From contig NC_092346.1 of assembly GCF_963676685.1 (NCBI RefSeq), forward strand, positions 45,009,289-45,073,288: a DNA stretch of 64,000 nucleotides, in the 5' to 3' direction. Origin of the DNA: Mytilus edulis. Taxonomy: Eukaryota; Mollusca; Bivalvia; Mytilida; Mytilidae. The translations under genes and the position numbers were made by a program. The notes under the pieces were generated by a model. That model was not told the origin of the DNA and made no database searches. It was given only the letters and a program-made list of their open reading frames with translations. Positions 50,560 to 62,049 of this stretch are shown one piece after another; position 1 is the stretch's first letter, and each line of letters starts with the position of its first letter.

Positions 50560-51238
50560 GATACTAAACCCCTAACGGGAAGGATTGTGCCTGATGTTCA
50601 TATGATGAAATCATAATCTTTCAGTCAGTTTATTTGAAGTCTGGAGCTAGCATGTCAGTTAACTGCTAGTAGTCTGTTGTTATTTATGTATTATTGTCAT
50701 TTTGTTTATTTTCTTTGGTTACATCTTCTGACATCAGACTCGGACTTCTCTTGGACTGAATTTTAATGTGCGTATTGTTATGCGTTTACTTTTCTACATT
50801 GGCTAGAGGTATAGGGGGAGGGTTGAGATCTCACAAACATGTTTAACCCCGCCGCATTTTTGCGCCTGTCCTAAGTCAGGAGCCTCTGGCCTTAGTTAGT
50901 CTTGTATTATTTTAATTTTAGTTTCTTGTGTACAATTTGGAAATTAGTATGGCGTTCATTATCACTGAACTAGTATATATTTGTTTAGGGGCCAGCTGAA
51001 GGACGCCTCCGGGTGCGGGAATTTCTCGCTACATTGAAGACCTGTTGGTGATTTTCTGCTGTTGTCTTTTTTCTATGGTCGGGTTGTTGTCTCTTTGGCA
51101 CATTCCCTATTTCCATTCTCAATTTTATTTACTAGCAGTTAACTGACATGTCAGCTCCAGACCTCAATTAAACTGATTGAAAGATTATGTATTAATCATA
51201 TGAATAGTAGGCACAATCCCTCCCGTCAGGGTAGTATA
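50560..51238. mobile_element. DNA element with ~110-bp inverted ends enclosing an R4 copy
   Basis: The left end (about 50560-50672: ACGGGAAGGATTGTGCC, TCATATGATG, AATCTTTCAGTCAGTTTA, TCAGTTAACTGCTAGTA) is inverted at the right end (about 51130-51238: TACTAGCAGTTAACTGACAT to GGCACAATCCCTCCCGTC). The interior 50680-51128 is R4 in minus orientation. No equivalent lies between RNase 2 and K1, so it arrived after the module duplication. Confidence 0.8.
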
Positions 51239-51534
51239 GTTGTATGAATTTATAAAAAAAAGAATAAGACCATTATAAATTATTTTATTAAGTTCGCTCA
51301 GCCAGGTGCTATTAGTAAACTCTATATAATAAAACTGCATACAAATTTACACCATTGTATACATGAAAAAAATCTATCGTTAATATTTTGGTAAATAAAA
51401 TTCATCCAATTATCTTTTTAGCAGATTTTTTTGTCGGTAATAAAAGAGTGTTGAGTTTTTTAACACATAATTTTATTTGTTTCTGCAAAAGTACTTTATC
51501 CACATGGTCGATTTTCCCAAGCTATTTTAATTTG

Positions 51535-52961
51535 TTATGAGGCTGACATACAAGCTGTCTTGCACTCATCAATGTCAAGGTAGTTGTTGGCATTCCCATC
51601 ACAGCCGCCATAAATAAACACTTTACACATTCCTGATCGGTACGAATATCGTGGGAAATATCCCCGACAATGCCCTGGTCTGGTCGGCAACAAGCAGTCT
51701 GTAAAGAAAACACAAGAAAATAATGCTTTTTTACACAACAAAGTCATCATAGGTTCATACCAGGAACTCGCTTTTTCTCTAATCATTGGTAAAAACAAAT
51801 TCAAATAAATAAAATGATGAGAAAGTCTTATTCTACAAGGATTGAACACCGCTACAGTTGACTCCTCATATAGGTTTATCAAAGAACGCTTTCTGCGATT
51901 TTTACGATTTCAGAAACAACATAGGCAGATAGATGGAAACTGAATAGAAAAAAATGTTGTAGCTCATACATTTATACAAATACGTCAAGAATGTCAGAAC
52001 TGAAAGTCCGTTTCTTTTAATTTTAATGTCCTTCAAAACTTAAGAAAAAAGGAGAGAATACTAGTTAAAAAAACTCATTCGTCATAAAATACATATCTAT
52101 AGATATAAGTAGATGTGGTATGAATGCCAATGAGACAAATCTCTATCCAAGTCACAATTGGAAAAAAGTAAACTATTATAGGTCAAATTACGGCATACAA
52201 CAAAGAGCCTCGGCTCACACCGAATAGCTAGCTTTAAAGCACCCCAAAATGACTGGCGTATAACCATCCAGTCTGTTTGGGAATGGTCATTGTTGAAAAT
52301 GAACATAATTCAAAGTAAGCTACACCTCTAGTTTATAATATTATATTATGGAAGAATCATCTCATGGACGTTTGTATGAGGTTCTTCATTGTTTAAGATT
52401 AAATTAATTCATATGTGATGTTTTTCTTTTTGGGATTTTCTAATATAATTCCGTTGACTTTTCCAAATATCTCTCCATAGTTACTACACAGACGAAAAAA
52501 GGCATTCTGATCAGTTTAACACTCTTTCTAAGATGCAAAAACACAGATTTCCATTTTTAAACAAAGTCCACGAAAGAAAAACTAAAAAGGTTAACTCACC
52601 AAAGATAAATTTATAAGCAATTTGGGATAAGCAATTTAGTGGGTGATTTTCTCGCCGCGTAGAAAACCATTGGTGGCCTTCGCCTGTTGTCTGCTCTAAG
52701 GTAGGGTTGTTGTCTCTTTCACACATTCCCTATTTCCATTTTCAATTTTATTGATTTACCACTATAATAAATTTAAATATCGCGCACAAAAAAGGAAAAC
52801 AATAACAATATAATCCCCTAAAATAAGTTTGGCACTAACTTGATGTATATTGACATACCGTTATTGCCAGTGAATTCGGTGGGGGCTGGAATCGTTGATC
52901 CATGCACAAATGTTATCAAAGTCACAAAGAAAATACAGATGGCAATAAACAAAGTTTTCAT
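51535..52961 (-). CDS. K2: small secreted single-Kunitz protein, P1 Arg
   Basis: Two exons, 52961-52859 and 51698-51535, join in phase 1 to give 88 residues. Residues 1-21 (MKTLFIAICIFFVTLITFVHG) are a signal peptide, followed by a short STIPAPTEF linker. One Kunitz/BPTI domain fills the rest with six Cys. It fits the Kunitz signature F-x2-G-G-C-x6-Y-x5-C (FIYGGC, then NANNY, then DEC). The residue after the second Cys (P1) is Arg, which in this family usually means a trypsin-like protease target. Only 13 residues separate the second and third Cys, against 15 in BPTI. An AATAAA on this strand lies at 51472-51477. The gene is tail to tail with RNase 3. Activity is inferred from family, not shown. 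Confidence 0.88.
52095..52290 (-). repeat. R1 copy in K2 intron
   Basis: TATAAGTAGATGTGGTATGAA, TGCCAATGAGACAAATCTCT, then CTCGGCTCACACCGAATAGC and CCCAAAATGACTGG. Confidence 0.8.
52635..52755 (-). repeat. R4 end fragment in K2 intron
   Basis: GTTGTTGTCTCTTTCACACA then TTCCCTATTTCCATTTTCAATTTTATT is the R4 terminus, inverted, as at 51085-51128. Confidence 0.75.
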
Positions 52962-53089
52962 CTTGTAATCTGAAAGTTATAAACCAGGATAAGAATGATA
53001 TTTTAATTAAATAATGATGTAGTTGACCTGACAAATAATTAAACAATGATAAATATATCCTTTTTAAAACTAACAATATACATTTATCG

Positions 53090-53720
53090 GATTTTTTAGA
53101 CTACATTTGAAAACTGCACATAATAGTGGAATAAACAAATATGCATCAATCGTTATGCTATAATCTTGAACACAAACAATTTGAATATCTTACATACTTT
53201 TTCATTCACAAGTCTCACTATTTGACAATGCAGCGCTCGCTGTAACGGATGACATTGTGTTGCAAAGACAAAAGATAAAATTCATATGCCCAATTTTGAT
53301 TTATTTAAGTAGCGAATAATGAAAAGAAATATTGACCTTCTTCTATGTATGTCTTAATTACGGGTACAAGCCGAGACTTCTTTTTAACAGATATAAAAAT
53401 ATACTTTCTTACTTACATATACTGAATGCACTAACGTTTTTGTATTTAGTTCCTGTGGTCTAAATCTAAAATCTCATGATCACCTTTTAAATTGACTTTT
53501 CTCCGTGGAAAGACTTATATGGGAAGTGAACATATGATACATATCAGTAAATTGGTTCTACATAATCGACATTGATTTCAAATCTGTCTTACAATAGTAT
53601 GTTCTTTAAATGTCGACTCAGAGGTGGAATGAATGTTTTCATCCGAAACTAGGTTGTTCTTGTGTGTACTCTACTGACCATTATGATTTGACAAACACTA
53701 TAGCATTCAGTGAACACATT
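53090..53720 (-). promoter_or_regulatory. Region upstream of K2, matched upstream of K3
   Basis: Reading leftward into K2, this stretch shares ordered blocks with 59200-59530 and 60110-60160 upstream of K3, such as TATGTCTTAATTACGGGTAC, TATATGGGAAGTGAACAT and AATCTGTCTTACAATAGTATG, and weaker ones with 36530-36670 upstream of K1. The Kunitz upstream DNA was part of the duplicated block. Bases 53641-53660 hold the unoccupied form of the site where SINEs sit upstream of K3. Confidence 0.45.
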
Positions 53721-55264
53721 TTCCAAGCTGAGGAATGAATCAGTATTTTCTAACATTTTGAATTCATTTCATGATAAAAGGCCACAAACCATTAGTGACC
53801 TCAGGTTTATAGCCATGATGTTGTCAGTTTATCTCCGATCTATGAGTTTGGTTGTCCCTCTGGTATCTTTCGCCCTTCTTTTATAAAGTTATGTTCTTAT
53901 TGTTATCTAGACATACAATAATTCATATCTTATGGTAATGACAGTGGTGGATAGACATCACATTTGATAACAAGTCAATCATCTCGGTGATGTCTGCAAA
54001 AAAAAAAACTATATGTAGATACAGAAGAAGCACGTACGGAATTAGTGCTCATGAGAAGTTAATCCGTTTTAAAGTTTGATTAAAATCAAGATCAGGACAA
54101 ACATACTCTCAGTTATTGCTGTGTAATGATGTTCACTTCAGCTCTCAAATGATAGTTTTATGTATGCATATTTAAAACATATTTAGTTTCTAGTTACTTT
54201 TCCATGAAACAAGTGCCAAAAAACTGCTTCCGGTTGATTTTTTCATGATGACATGTCAACTAATAGTTTGCAAATGACCCTATGATTTTATCATCTACAA
54301 AGTTGGGAAATAGTCAATTAACCTTAAATTTTAATCAATTCAGGTCCAACACCTTTTTAAGATGTCATTGTTTCAGACCAAATTTATCGTATCTTAATCA
54401 CAGTTAGGCAAACATTTTTCACTAGTTCTTTTATGTATCTCTTTTAAAGTGACAGAAGAGATTAAGGAACAAACAAAGTCAAAATTTAGAATTTGACCTA
54501 GACCTTTGACCTCGTTTGCTATTCTTTGGACCAAGGACTTCAAATCAACACGCCTTAGGTCTCTATCCCTTATGGTTTAAAAGTCACACACGCTTATCAC
54601 TTACCTAAAATGCATTAGGGGAAATAACTCTCAAATGGAGTATTGCTTCCGTCAAAATTGGACAAATAATCATTAGGATATAGCGAGCAATTTGGTAAAA
54701 TAAATTTGTCGCTTTTTTTTACAGTTAAGGAGGACATCTAGTCACAAGGGAAATAGTTTTAGTGAGATAACAATTAAAAAATCTTTGACTAAACAGGGTC
54801 AGTATTATAGCAAAATAACTATTAAATATCATATGCAAAAGATCTAAGCAAAATCTTGCAAAATCACAAAACAGATTTGGCGGAAGAAGAAGTCATAATA
54901 ATCAGAAAAAATACAACAGTTCTTTCCACTGAAAGTAGAAAGACGTAAATATCCTTCTTTCAACACCAACCAATCTTTTTTTAAATAATTGCCTTTGCTT
55001 AACCCGTTCAGTTTCAGTCGCTTAATATTCGATAAATTTGATAAAGGTCAAAGGTTGAACAAACAGGTTACTAAGTTGAAACCTTGTGTCTAATCCGTTT
55101 GTCTTTTTTGAACAATAAATCATGTTTAAACTAAAAAAAAATAAATAAACAGGTTGTCATCCACAATCCATTCAAGCCATCTTCATTTTCTACAGAAGAA
55201 AATGACTGTACCGAGTCCAGAATATGACAGTTGTTGTCCATTCATTTGATGTGTTTTAGGGAAA
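53721..55264. other. Gene-free stretch right of K2
   Basis: It holds a retroelement tail piece at about 53800-53885 (GATGTTGTCAGTTTATCTCC, then GTATCTTTCGCCCTTCTTTT) and an R2 scrap at 55190-55260. I found no RNase exons 1-6 here, where the missing front half of the fourth RNase copy would be expected. Confidence 0.6.
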
Positions 55265-57100
55265 TAATCCTTGACAATAAATGATAGGCAAGGGCCACGA
55301 CAGAAAACCTCAATACTTTCAGCGAGAAGGGGAGGGACACATCAGTTGTTACCCTGGTAATCTTGAAAGGAATAAATCGCGATTGTTTACTTATCATCTT
55401 ATTATGTTCATAATACCATAAAAAACATATTCACCAAGTTTTATTTTGATATGAAAACTAATAAAGAAGAAAATTGGGAAGTATTAATTTTATTTCTTCA
55501 AACTTCCTGACTTATGTAACGTAGTTTAAGTCTTTTTGCATGCCGGGAGTGAAATTAATCTCATGAAAGTCTTGTTCGTTGACCATCTAATAACGATATT
55601 TAAAGCGCATCGACGACTTTTGGTGTTTAGTTTAAACATATTTATTTATAGTGGATTGGGAAACAAGTTTTGCAACTTATATTAATCCCTTTCCACTTTG
55701 CGGGTGCGAGTGCTGCCTTGTAGCGGCATTAGCCTGCTCTTTTTCGAAATCTACAAGGGTGTCTTTAACGTGCAAGAGATATGGCTCTCTCTTAATACGG
55801 GTCAGCCATTTATCGTCCCCTTCCGACGGACTATCATCGTTTCCTCGAGACCATACTCGTAAATGGTGTCAAGGGAGAGCCGAAAATTCAGTTCCTGAAA
55901 TTTTCATCCCAGACGGAAATCGAACCAGGAACCTTTGTGTTAGTAGTCCGATGCACTAACCACTACACCACGGCTCTCTTAAGACTTTTGGTGTAGCTAT
56001 TAACCAACAAAAAATAATTGATAGCCATGCAACTTTTAAAATTAGATTGTAGGATTTATGTGTGGATTTTTTTAAAAGTATTTTAGTAATAAAAGTAAAT
56101 CATACAATAGAACAATTTTATGATTTTTTCCTACAATTACTTTAAACAAACATATGAAATTGACATGATCGATAGCGTATTAAAAATACATGTTTGTATT
56201 CTGACCTTTTTGCTTCATTTCCAGCAAACATTGTCACTTGCTTGTACTGTGGAAATAAAATGTGTATTGTTTTGTGACACTTAGTGAATGTTGAATGCGT
56301 ATTTAAACTCAAGGTAATTAAAAGATCAGATTATGTAATTTTAATCTTTTGATCTTCATTCAGTGATATCTAGGCGTCACGGCTCACCATTTTAGGTGTG
56401 AACAACATTTCGTATGAATGATAAACAGGGGTCAGTGATAGTTTTAGACACAGAAATGTAAAAAAAAAACAGAATTAAAATTAATTTACGAGAGTAATAA
56501 GGTCGCACAATAACTGGATAGTTGTTGTATATTTTTATATTTTGCATAAGCTCACTTTTATATGAATTATGACTTATGATTATTTTTGTATCGACAATAT
56601 ATCGACACACAATTACGACTACATCAGGTTACTGTAGTTTTGGTCTTTTGTGGTCTATAGACATGTCGTGGTTTCTAATCGGAGATGATGACAAAATGGC
56701 CGAACGCAGAGAATTGAAACTCTAAATTCAAAATCGATGGTGGTCTCTTAACTAGCAGAATAAAACTTTAATATCTATGAATTTGAGCATTTTTATACAG
56801 AATGGACATAATATCAATTTTCCCCCTTTTTTCCCTTAAAGAATCACTTTTCTTTTGCCTCAATTAGTTCCTATGTGTTATCTCTTCGAGCATCTAAAAA
56901 TAAACAGCTTTATTGATTTGTCAATAAATCGCTATCCTAAGAAATTGGTCTCAGAAATTGCCCTCTAGATAAAGTTTACCTATCTTGAAATGATGCCACA
57001 AATGTCAAAATCATTCATATTTTACCATGATTTTGTTATTTTTGTTGCTTTAAGGACTAAAATAATTGAAAGTATCCTTAATTAAAAGAAAATCGAGGTA
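55265..57100 (+). pseudogene. Remnant of a fourth RNase T2 copy: intron 7 and exon 8
   Basis: Bases 55285-55365 repeat a block found in intron 7 of RNase 2 (32800-32870) and RNase 3 (48008-48070), marked by ACCTC then TACTTTCAGCGA. Bases 56900-57055 match the end of intron 7, including TCAATAAATCG and the TTTACCTAT stretch. Exon 8 follows at about 57056: ACTAAAATAATTGAAAGTATCC is like the exon 8 start of RNase 3, but the AG acceptor is altered (AAGG) and the reading frame soon meets stops. No CAS I, CAS II or exon 9 sequence is found beside it. A SINE (55626-55980) sits within. The remnant is tail to tail with K3, which marks it as the RNase half of that module. Confidence 0.7.
55626..55980 (-). 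mobile_element. tRNA-derived SINE, copy 1
   Basis: On the minus strand the head (from 55980) reads GAGAGCCGTGGTGTAGTGGT, then TAGTGCATCGG and GGTTCCTGGTTCGATTTCCG. These are recognisable A and B boxes of an RNA polymerase III promoter. The body has CGATGATAGTCCGTCGGAAG, and the end near 55650-55700 has AAGTGGAAAGGGA. The head lacks a foldable full tRNA end and is followed by the SINE body, so this is not a tRNA gene. Mollusc SINE families such as RUDI are tRNA-derived; I cannot assign this one. Confidence 0.8.
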
Positions 57101-57169
57101 TTCATATTTTATTTGTTACTTCAATACTCCTATATCACCGTGCTCGATTTTCCAAGCTAATTTGAATCG

Positions 57170-59022
57170 TTATAAGGCTGGCATACATGCTTTTTGGCAC
57201 TCCTCAATGTCCAAGAAATTGTTGGCATTCCCACCACAACCGCCATAAATGAACGTTTTACACATTCCCGATCGGTACGAATATCGTGGAAAAAATCCCA
57301 AACAATCCCCCGGTATGGTATGGAGCAAGCAGTCTGTAAAGAAAACCACAAGAAAATAAAGTTTTTCTACACAGCAAGACCAATAAATTCTTCATAGATG
57401 CATACTCGGATTTTAACTCTCGTTTCGTCTGCATCAGACTTAAGAGTGTCATTTTATTAAAAAAAAGTTACAAAGACTTTATAAATAACGACTTTGAAGG
57501 GCAGTGAGGACCTTGAAATCCGCAAGGTATTCTAAATACAAATTCGGTTATCTATTCCTTGGATGGAAAATCATTAATTGTTCGATAATGCAAAGGTGTG
57601 TTATAAGTTAATTTATAATAATGCCCAAATCAATAACAGTTCATGTCAACATGGAAATGCTGACCACTAGAATTGTCTTGTACTAAAACAAAGGCATGCA
57701 AGGTCTATTAAAAATTGTATTCAATTATTATAATTTTCTGGTCAATTACAAAGCAAGTAACTCTACTGGTTGTGTTTTCAAATGTATCTAAGTAAAACTC
57801 AGCATTATATTCATTGATAGTTTAAAGTCATCAACTTCATTTCCATGAACTCCGAAATAATACCGTTTCTAAATGTTTCCAATTTTAGTAATGACATTAT
57901 GAGTTTTTAGGGTATTGCTTAAATGTATGAAATATTTTGAGGTTACAGGTTGTTATTTTTATATCTTAATTCTTATCGCTCATTTTGCAAGTTTTACATA
58001 GTAAGATGGCCTTAAATTTTATTTTGGTCGTAATTTGTAAATCTCCTTATTGATATTTCACTTTGTTGTCAACTTTCGAATCCCATGTTGTTGAATATGT
58101 GTTTCAATGTCCCTCTGCTATCTTTCGCCTCTCTTATTAAAGTGTCGGGCTTAATCCTATATTTTTATGGTGGTTTTTTTTTGGCAGTTTTTATGATGAA
58201 AAACAAAATAAGCAAGACAAGGAATAGTGTGTCCCCTTTTTAGCTCACCACGCATAAAGGGTCAGGTGAGCTTCTCGAATTACTTGGCACACGTCTGTTA
58301 AATTTAGCAATATTGTGGCACTGTTGTTTGACTGTTAGTCCTTTCTTCTTTTTTAGCCATGGCGTTGTCAGGGTTTTTTTTTTTTGCTTATGAGTTTGAA
58401 TCTTCCGTTGGTATATTTTGTCTCTCTTTTAGCAAAAAACTTTTTTTTTGTATTTACTGGGTTGATGACATACAAACTTATCTATAATCATTATAACACG
58501 TAAGGATATCTAGTTTTAAAATTTCTTTACGGTTAATCCGCCTACCGACCAACATAACTAACACGTCTCATCTCATGGGGCTTTTCCGGAGGTTGTCAAT
58601 TGTTTTAAATTTAAATCAACATGTTAACTTTTATTTCCTTGGATTTTCTAATTTCAATTTTCTTCATAATTACTCTATAGACGGAAATGTTGTTACGATT
58701 AGTTTTTACACTCTTACTTAGAGCATACATATTTCAAATTTGAAACAAAGTCTGACAAAGAAAAAACTAAAAAGGTTAACTCCCCTAAGATAAATTTGAT
58801 ATACATTGATTTACCGCTATTATAAAATAAAATAACGCACCAAGAAAAAAAAGGAGCTAAAAATATAACAATGTAATCCCCAAAATATTTCGGCACTAGC
58901 CAGATATATATTGATTTACCACTATTGCCAGTGAATTCGGTGGGGGTTGGAATCGTTGATCCATACACTAATGTTACCAATGTCATACAGAAAATACAGA
59001 TGGCAATAAACACAGTTTTCAT
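57170..59022 (-). CDS. K3: small secreted single-Kunitz protein, P1 Leu
   Basis: Exons 59022-58920 and 57333-57170 have the same lengths and phase as K2 (103 and 164 nt; 88 residues). The signal peptide is MKTVFIAICIFCMTLVTLVYG. The Kunitz domain has six Cys and matches FIYGGC, NANNF and EEC. P1 is Leu where K2 has Arg, so a different protease, such as a chymotrypsin- or elastase-like one, is a reasonable guess. It shares the shortened 13-residue spacing between Cys 2 and Cys 3. The intron is 1586 nt and holds retroelement tail fragments. AATAAA on this strand is at 57108-57113. The decayed RNase exon 8 ends some 70 nt downstream, so the tail-to-tail order of the other modules is kept. Confidence 0.87.
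57335..58919. other. K3 intron with retroelement tails
   Basis: Tail pieces at 58090-58140 (AATGTCCCTCTGCTATCTTT) and 58350-58435 (TTTAGCCATGGCGTTGTCAG) belong to the retroelement at 46296-46842. A repeat fragment at about 58240-58300 reads TTTTTAGCTCACCACGCATAA. No further exon was recognised. Confidence 0.6.
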
Positions 59023-59536
59023 CTTGTAATCTGGAAGATATAAACCAGGATACGAATCATATATTAATTACATAATGATGTAGATTAAAAGGCGGGGTTG
59101 ATAATTTTGATTTTTAACAATGAAATTTTGAACTTCAGCTTAAAATTATATGATTTTTGAAATCGCTTTTTTTATTTATGAAAACTGTACATGATCATCG
59201 TTATGAAATAACAATCTAACAAATCTCACCTTCTTATGTGTATGTCTTAATTACGGGTACAAGACGACTTTTTTGGCAAGATATATACTGAACGCACTAA
59301 CGTAGTATATATAAAGTGTATTAAGTTCCTATAGTCTAGATCTAAAATCCCATGCTTACCTTATATATTTGACTTTTCGCTTTGAAGATATTTATATGGG
59401 AAGTAAACATCTGATCCATATCAGTAATTTGATCCTACACAAGCGACACTGATTACAAATCTGTCTTAAAGTAGTATGTTGCTTTACATGCCGACACTAA
59501 GACGGAAAGGTAGTATTCATTTTCAGAAACTATGTT

Positions 59537-59862
59537 TAGTTAAAACATATTTATTTATAGTGGATTAGGAAACAAGTTATTTCAACTTATATTTATCCCT
59601 TTCCACTTTGCGGGTGCGAGTGCTGCCTTGTAGCGGCATTAGCCTGTTTTTTTTTCGAAATCTACAAGGATGTATTTTACGTGCAAGGGATAATGCTCTC
59701 TCTTAACATGGGTCAGCCATTTACCGTACACTTCCTAAGGACTATCATCATTCCTAAAGACCATACTCGCAAATGATGCAATTTTCTCTCCGGAACGGTA
59801 ATAGAACTAGGAACCTTTGTGTGATTAGTCCGATGCGCTAACCACTACACCACGTCTTTCTG
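59537..59862 (-). mobile_element. tRNA-derived SINE, copy 2
   Basis: Same family as copy 1 (CCACTTTGCGGGTGCGAGTG, then CTGCCTTGTAGCGGCATTAG; head with CTAACCACTACACCACG at 59839-59855). Flanked by AACTATGTT at 59528-59536 and 59863-59871, a target-site duplication. It lies 515 bp upstream of the K3 start codon. Confidence 0.85.
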
Positions 59863-59871
59863 AACTATGTT

Positions 59872-60106
59872 ACTCTTTATCGAAATCTATAATGATGTCT
59901 TTTTCGTGCAACATATTGCTCACGTATAACTATTTATCGTTCCCTTCCGACGGACTATCATCGTTTCTCAAGATCTTACTCGCAATACTCGCAAATGGCA
60001 AGAGCCGAAAATTCAGTCGCTACAATTTTCTCCCCGGAACGGGAATCGAACCAGGAACTTCTGTGTTCTTAGTCTGATGCCTTAACCACTACATCACGTC
60101 TCTTTA
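59872..60106 (-). mobile_element. tRNA-derived SINE, copy 3
   Basis: A shorter copy adjacent to copy 2, with TTCCGACGGACTATCATCGT, then GGGAATCGAACCAGGAAC (B box complement) and TTAACCACTACATCACG (A box complement). A third AACTATGTT follows at 60107-60115. Confidence 0.82.
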
Positions 60107-61313
60107 AACTATGTTGCTACTGTGTGTACCCTACTGAACATTATGATTTGACAAAAAATGAATCAGGTATAGAAATATAACATAATTTTACATACAGGTA
60201 AAAATGAATTTTCAATTTTTTTCTAATATTATGTATTCATTGCATGATAAAATGTGACACGTCGTTAGTTAGTTATTGTTTTTAAATAAAAATATTATAT
60301 ATTCGTTCACATTAAGATTTAAAAAAAATCATATTTAGTAAAGATATTGGTCAGCATCTCTTTCGGAATCAATAATCAATCTTTTCTGCACTGTTTTCAG
60401 AAAAAAGGAGCTGATCTATTCAAATATACATAAGTAAGGAGCGATTGAGCAGGGAGATATAGGCTAGGGAAGGAAGATCAAACTCAATATCAGGACAAAT
60501 ATTCTATGATTGTTGTATTCATGACATGATAATTTCCTGGAAGTTCTTGAATCTGCGCTAAAACTCACATTATTTCAGCTAATTATGTACTCAAAAACTT
60601 CCTACACTTGAGTTTCTAAATAGCCTGTGTTGCTCACATGCAACTTCAACAATTCCCTTTTTTTTGTAAAAATCCTCATGAAAGGGCATTCATTCTATAA
60701 AAACAATTTCAGATATATCACATATAAAAATATGTGTAGATCTTGTCTTGTGGATAATCAATGCATTCACAAATCAATTATGTCTATTATTTTGAATAGG
60801 TCAAATAAGTAAAAAAAATGTGTGGGAAAAAAAGGGGGGTATTCGTCATTAAAATGCATTTACGCAAACAAGGAGTGAACTGACTATTTCTGTCATGCTG
60901 TAGATCTTGACTTGTTGATAATTTTTGCTGTTCAAAGTTCCTTTCCTTCTATTATAATTTTAAGATACAAACGAGAGAAGCATTCATTTTAATGTCATAT
61001 AACTCAACATGTGGGTGTCATCAGTCTAGTAGCCTAGTGATTTGGAAGTGACATGAAAGAAAAACGCATATAATTTTTAGTGTCACTTGCAGTGACAAAA
61101 CTTGGGTAATCGTTTGAAGTTCAGGAAATGTCTCACTGATATATAACATTTATTTTCTTTCCAGGTTTGGGTATAGATCTTTCAATTTACCGGTAAATCA
61201 ACTCTGCAAAATAATGCCTTTACCAAAATATTGGTCTGAAGCTTCAGTGTATAGACGTTATTTATTGAAATTCATATCTGATGGATTAAAATTGCTAGTT
61301 ATATGATATATAT

Positions 61314-61449
61314 AGATTCTTACATTGATACGAGTGGATTATCGGATTTATCAATTCTCAATTTTAAAGCGAGGCTCGGACTATATTACATAATTTAACT
61401 ATTGAAATTGGATAAATCCGATAATCCACGAGAAACTATGTAAGAATCT
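61314..61449. mobile_element. Short hairpin MITE
   Basis: AGATTCTTACATTGATACGA then GTGGATTATCGGATTTATC at the left is inverted as GATAAATCCGATAATCCACG then AGAAACTATGTAAGAATCT at the right. About 136 bp. Confidence 0.8.
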
Positions 61450-62049
61450 GTTTCTCTAATGATTAGAAAATAAATTTTCTTTTTTTGTTAACCGAAAATC
61501 CCCTTCGAGTGTCTTTCACATTCCACGAAGTTGTCAATTTCATTAACACCTGTTAGCATATATTGATTCATTTAGTTAGCTAAAGGTGTTATGACCCTTA
61601 AAATCATCCAATGATTTTTTGAGATCACCGGCAACCACACATTGATTTTTTTTTATATACAATGGGTTCGGAAAGGGATAAATTTCCATAGAATTAGAGA
61701 AACGCATTTATCCTGTTAAACATAAACAAATTCGTATCAGAGTCGGCTAAGAGAATTATATTGTACTTCTGGGATTTCTGAAATAATACACGATGGTCTT
61801 GAAGGATAGATTCTGGATACTGGTGTTGTTTATCATCTTAATAACGTGTTATAGTATTCTTTTATTTGTCTTTATGAATATTCCTTTTACTGTTTTAAGA
61901 GATATTCATTTGACGCGACTCTGTATCTTATATATACATCCCGTCATTGGGTAATTGTTCTGTGATAATTTTTATATTCTTGTCTTTAATTTTTGCTAAT
62001 GTGCTTTATCTATATGCCTTTTCGTGTTTCTTTGATACATATGTGTTTG

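Noticed and set aside
51522-51713. A 63-codon minus-strand frame over K2 exon 2
   Set aside because: It is a shifted reading of the Kunitz exon; the frame with all six Cys and the matching splice phase is the other one.
55651-55959. A 102-codon open frame
   Set aside because: It is the antisense reading of a tRNA-derived SINE.
55905-55980. A tRNA gene on the minus strand
   Set aside because: A- and B-box sequences are present, but the stretch continues into a SINE body and occurs three times with the same body.
57157-57351. A 64-codon minus-strand frame over K3 exon 2
   Set aside because: It is a shifted reading of the Kunitz exon. The true frame has no internal Met at its start because it continues from exon 1.
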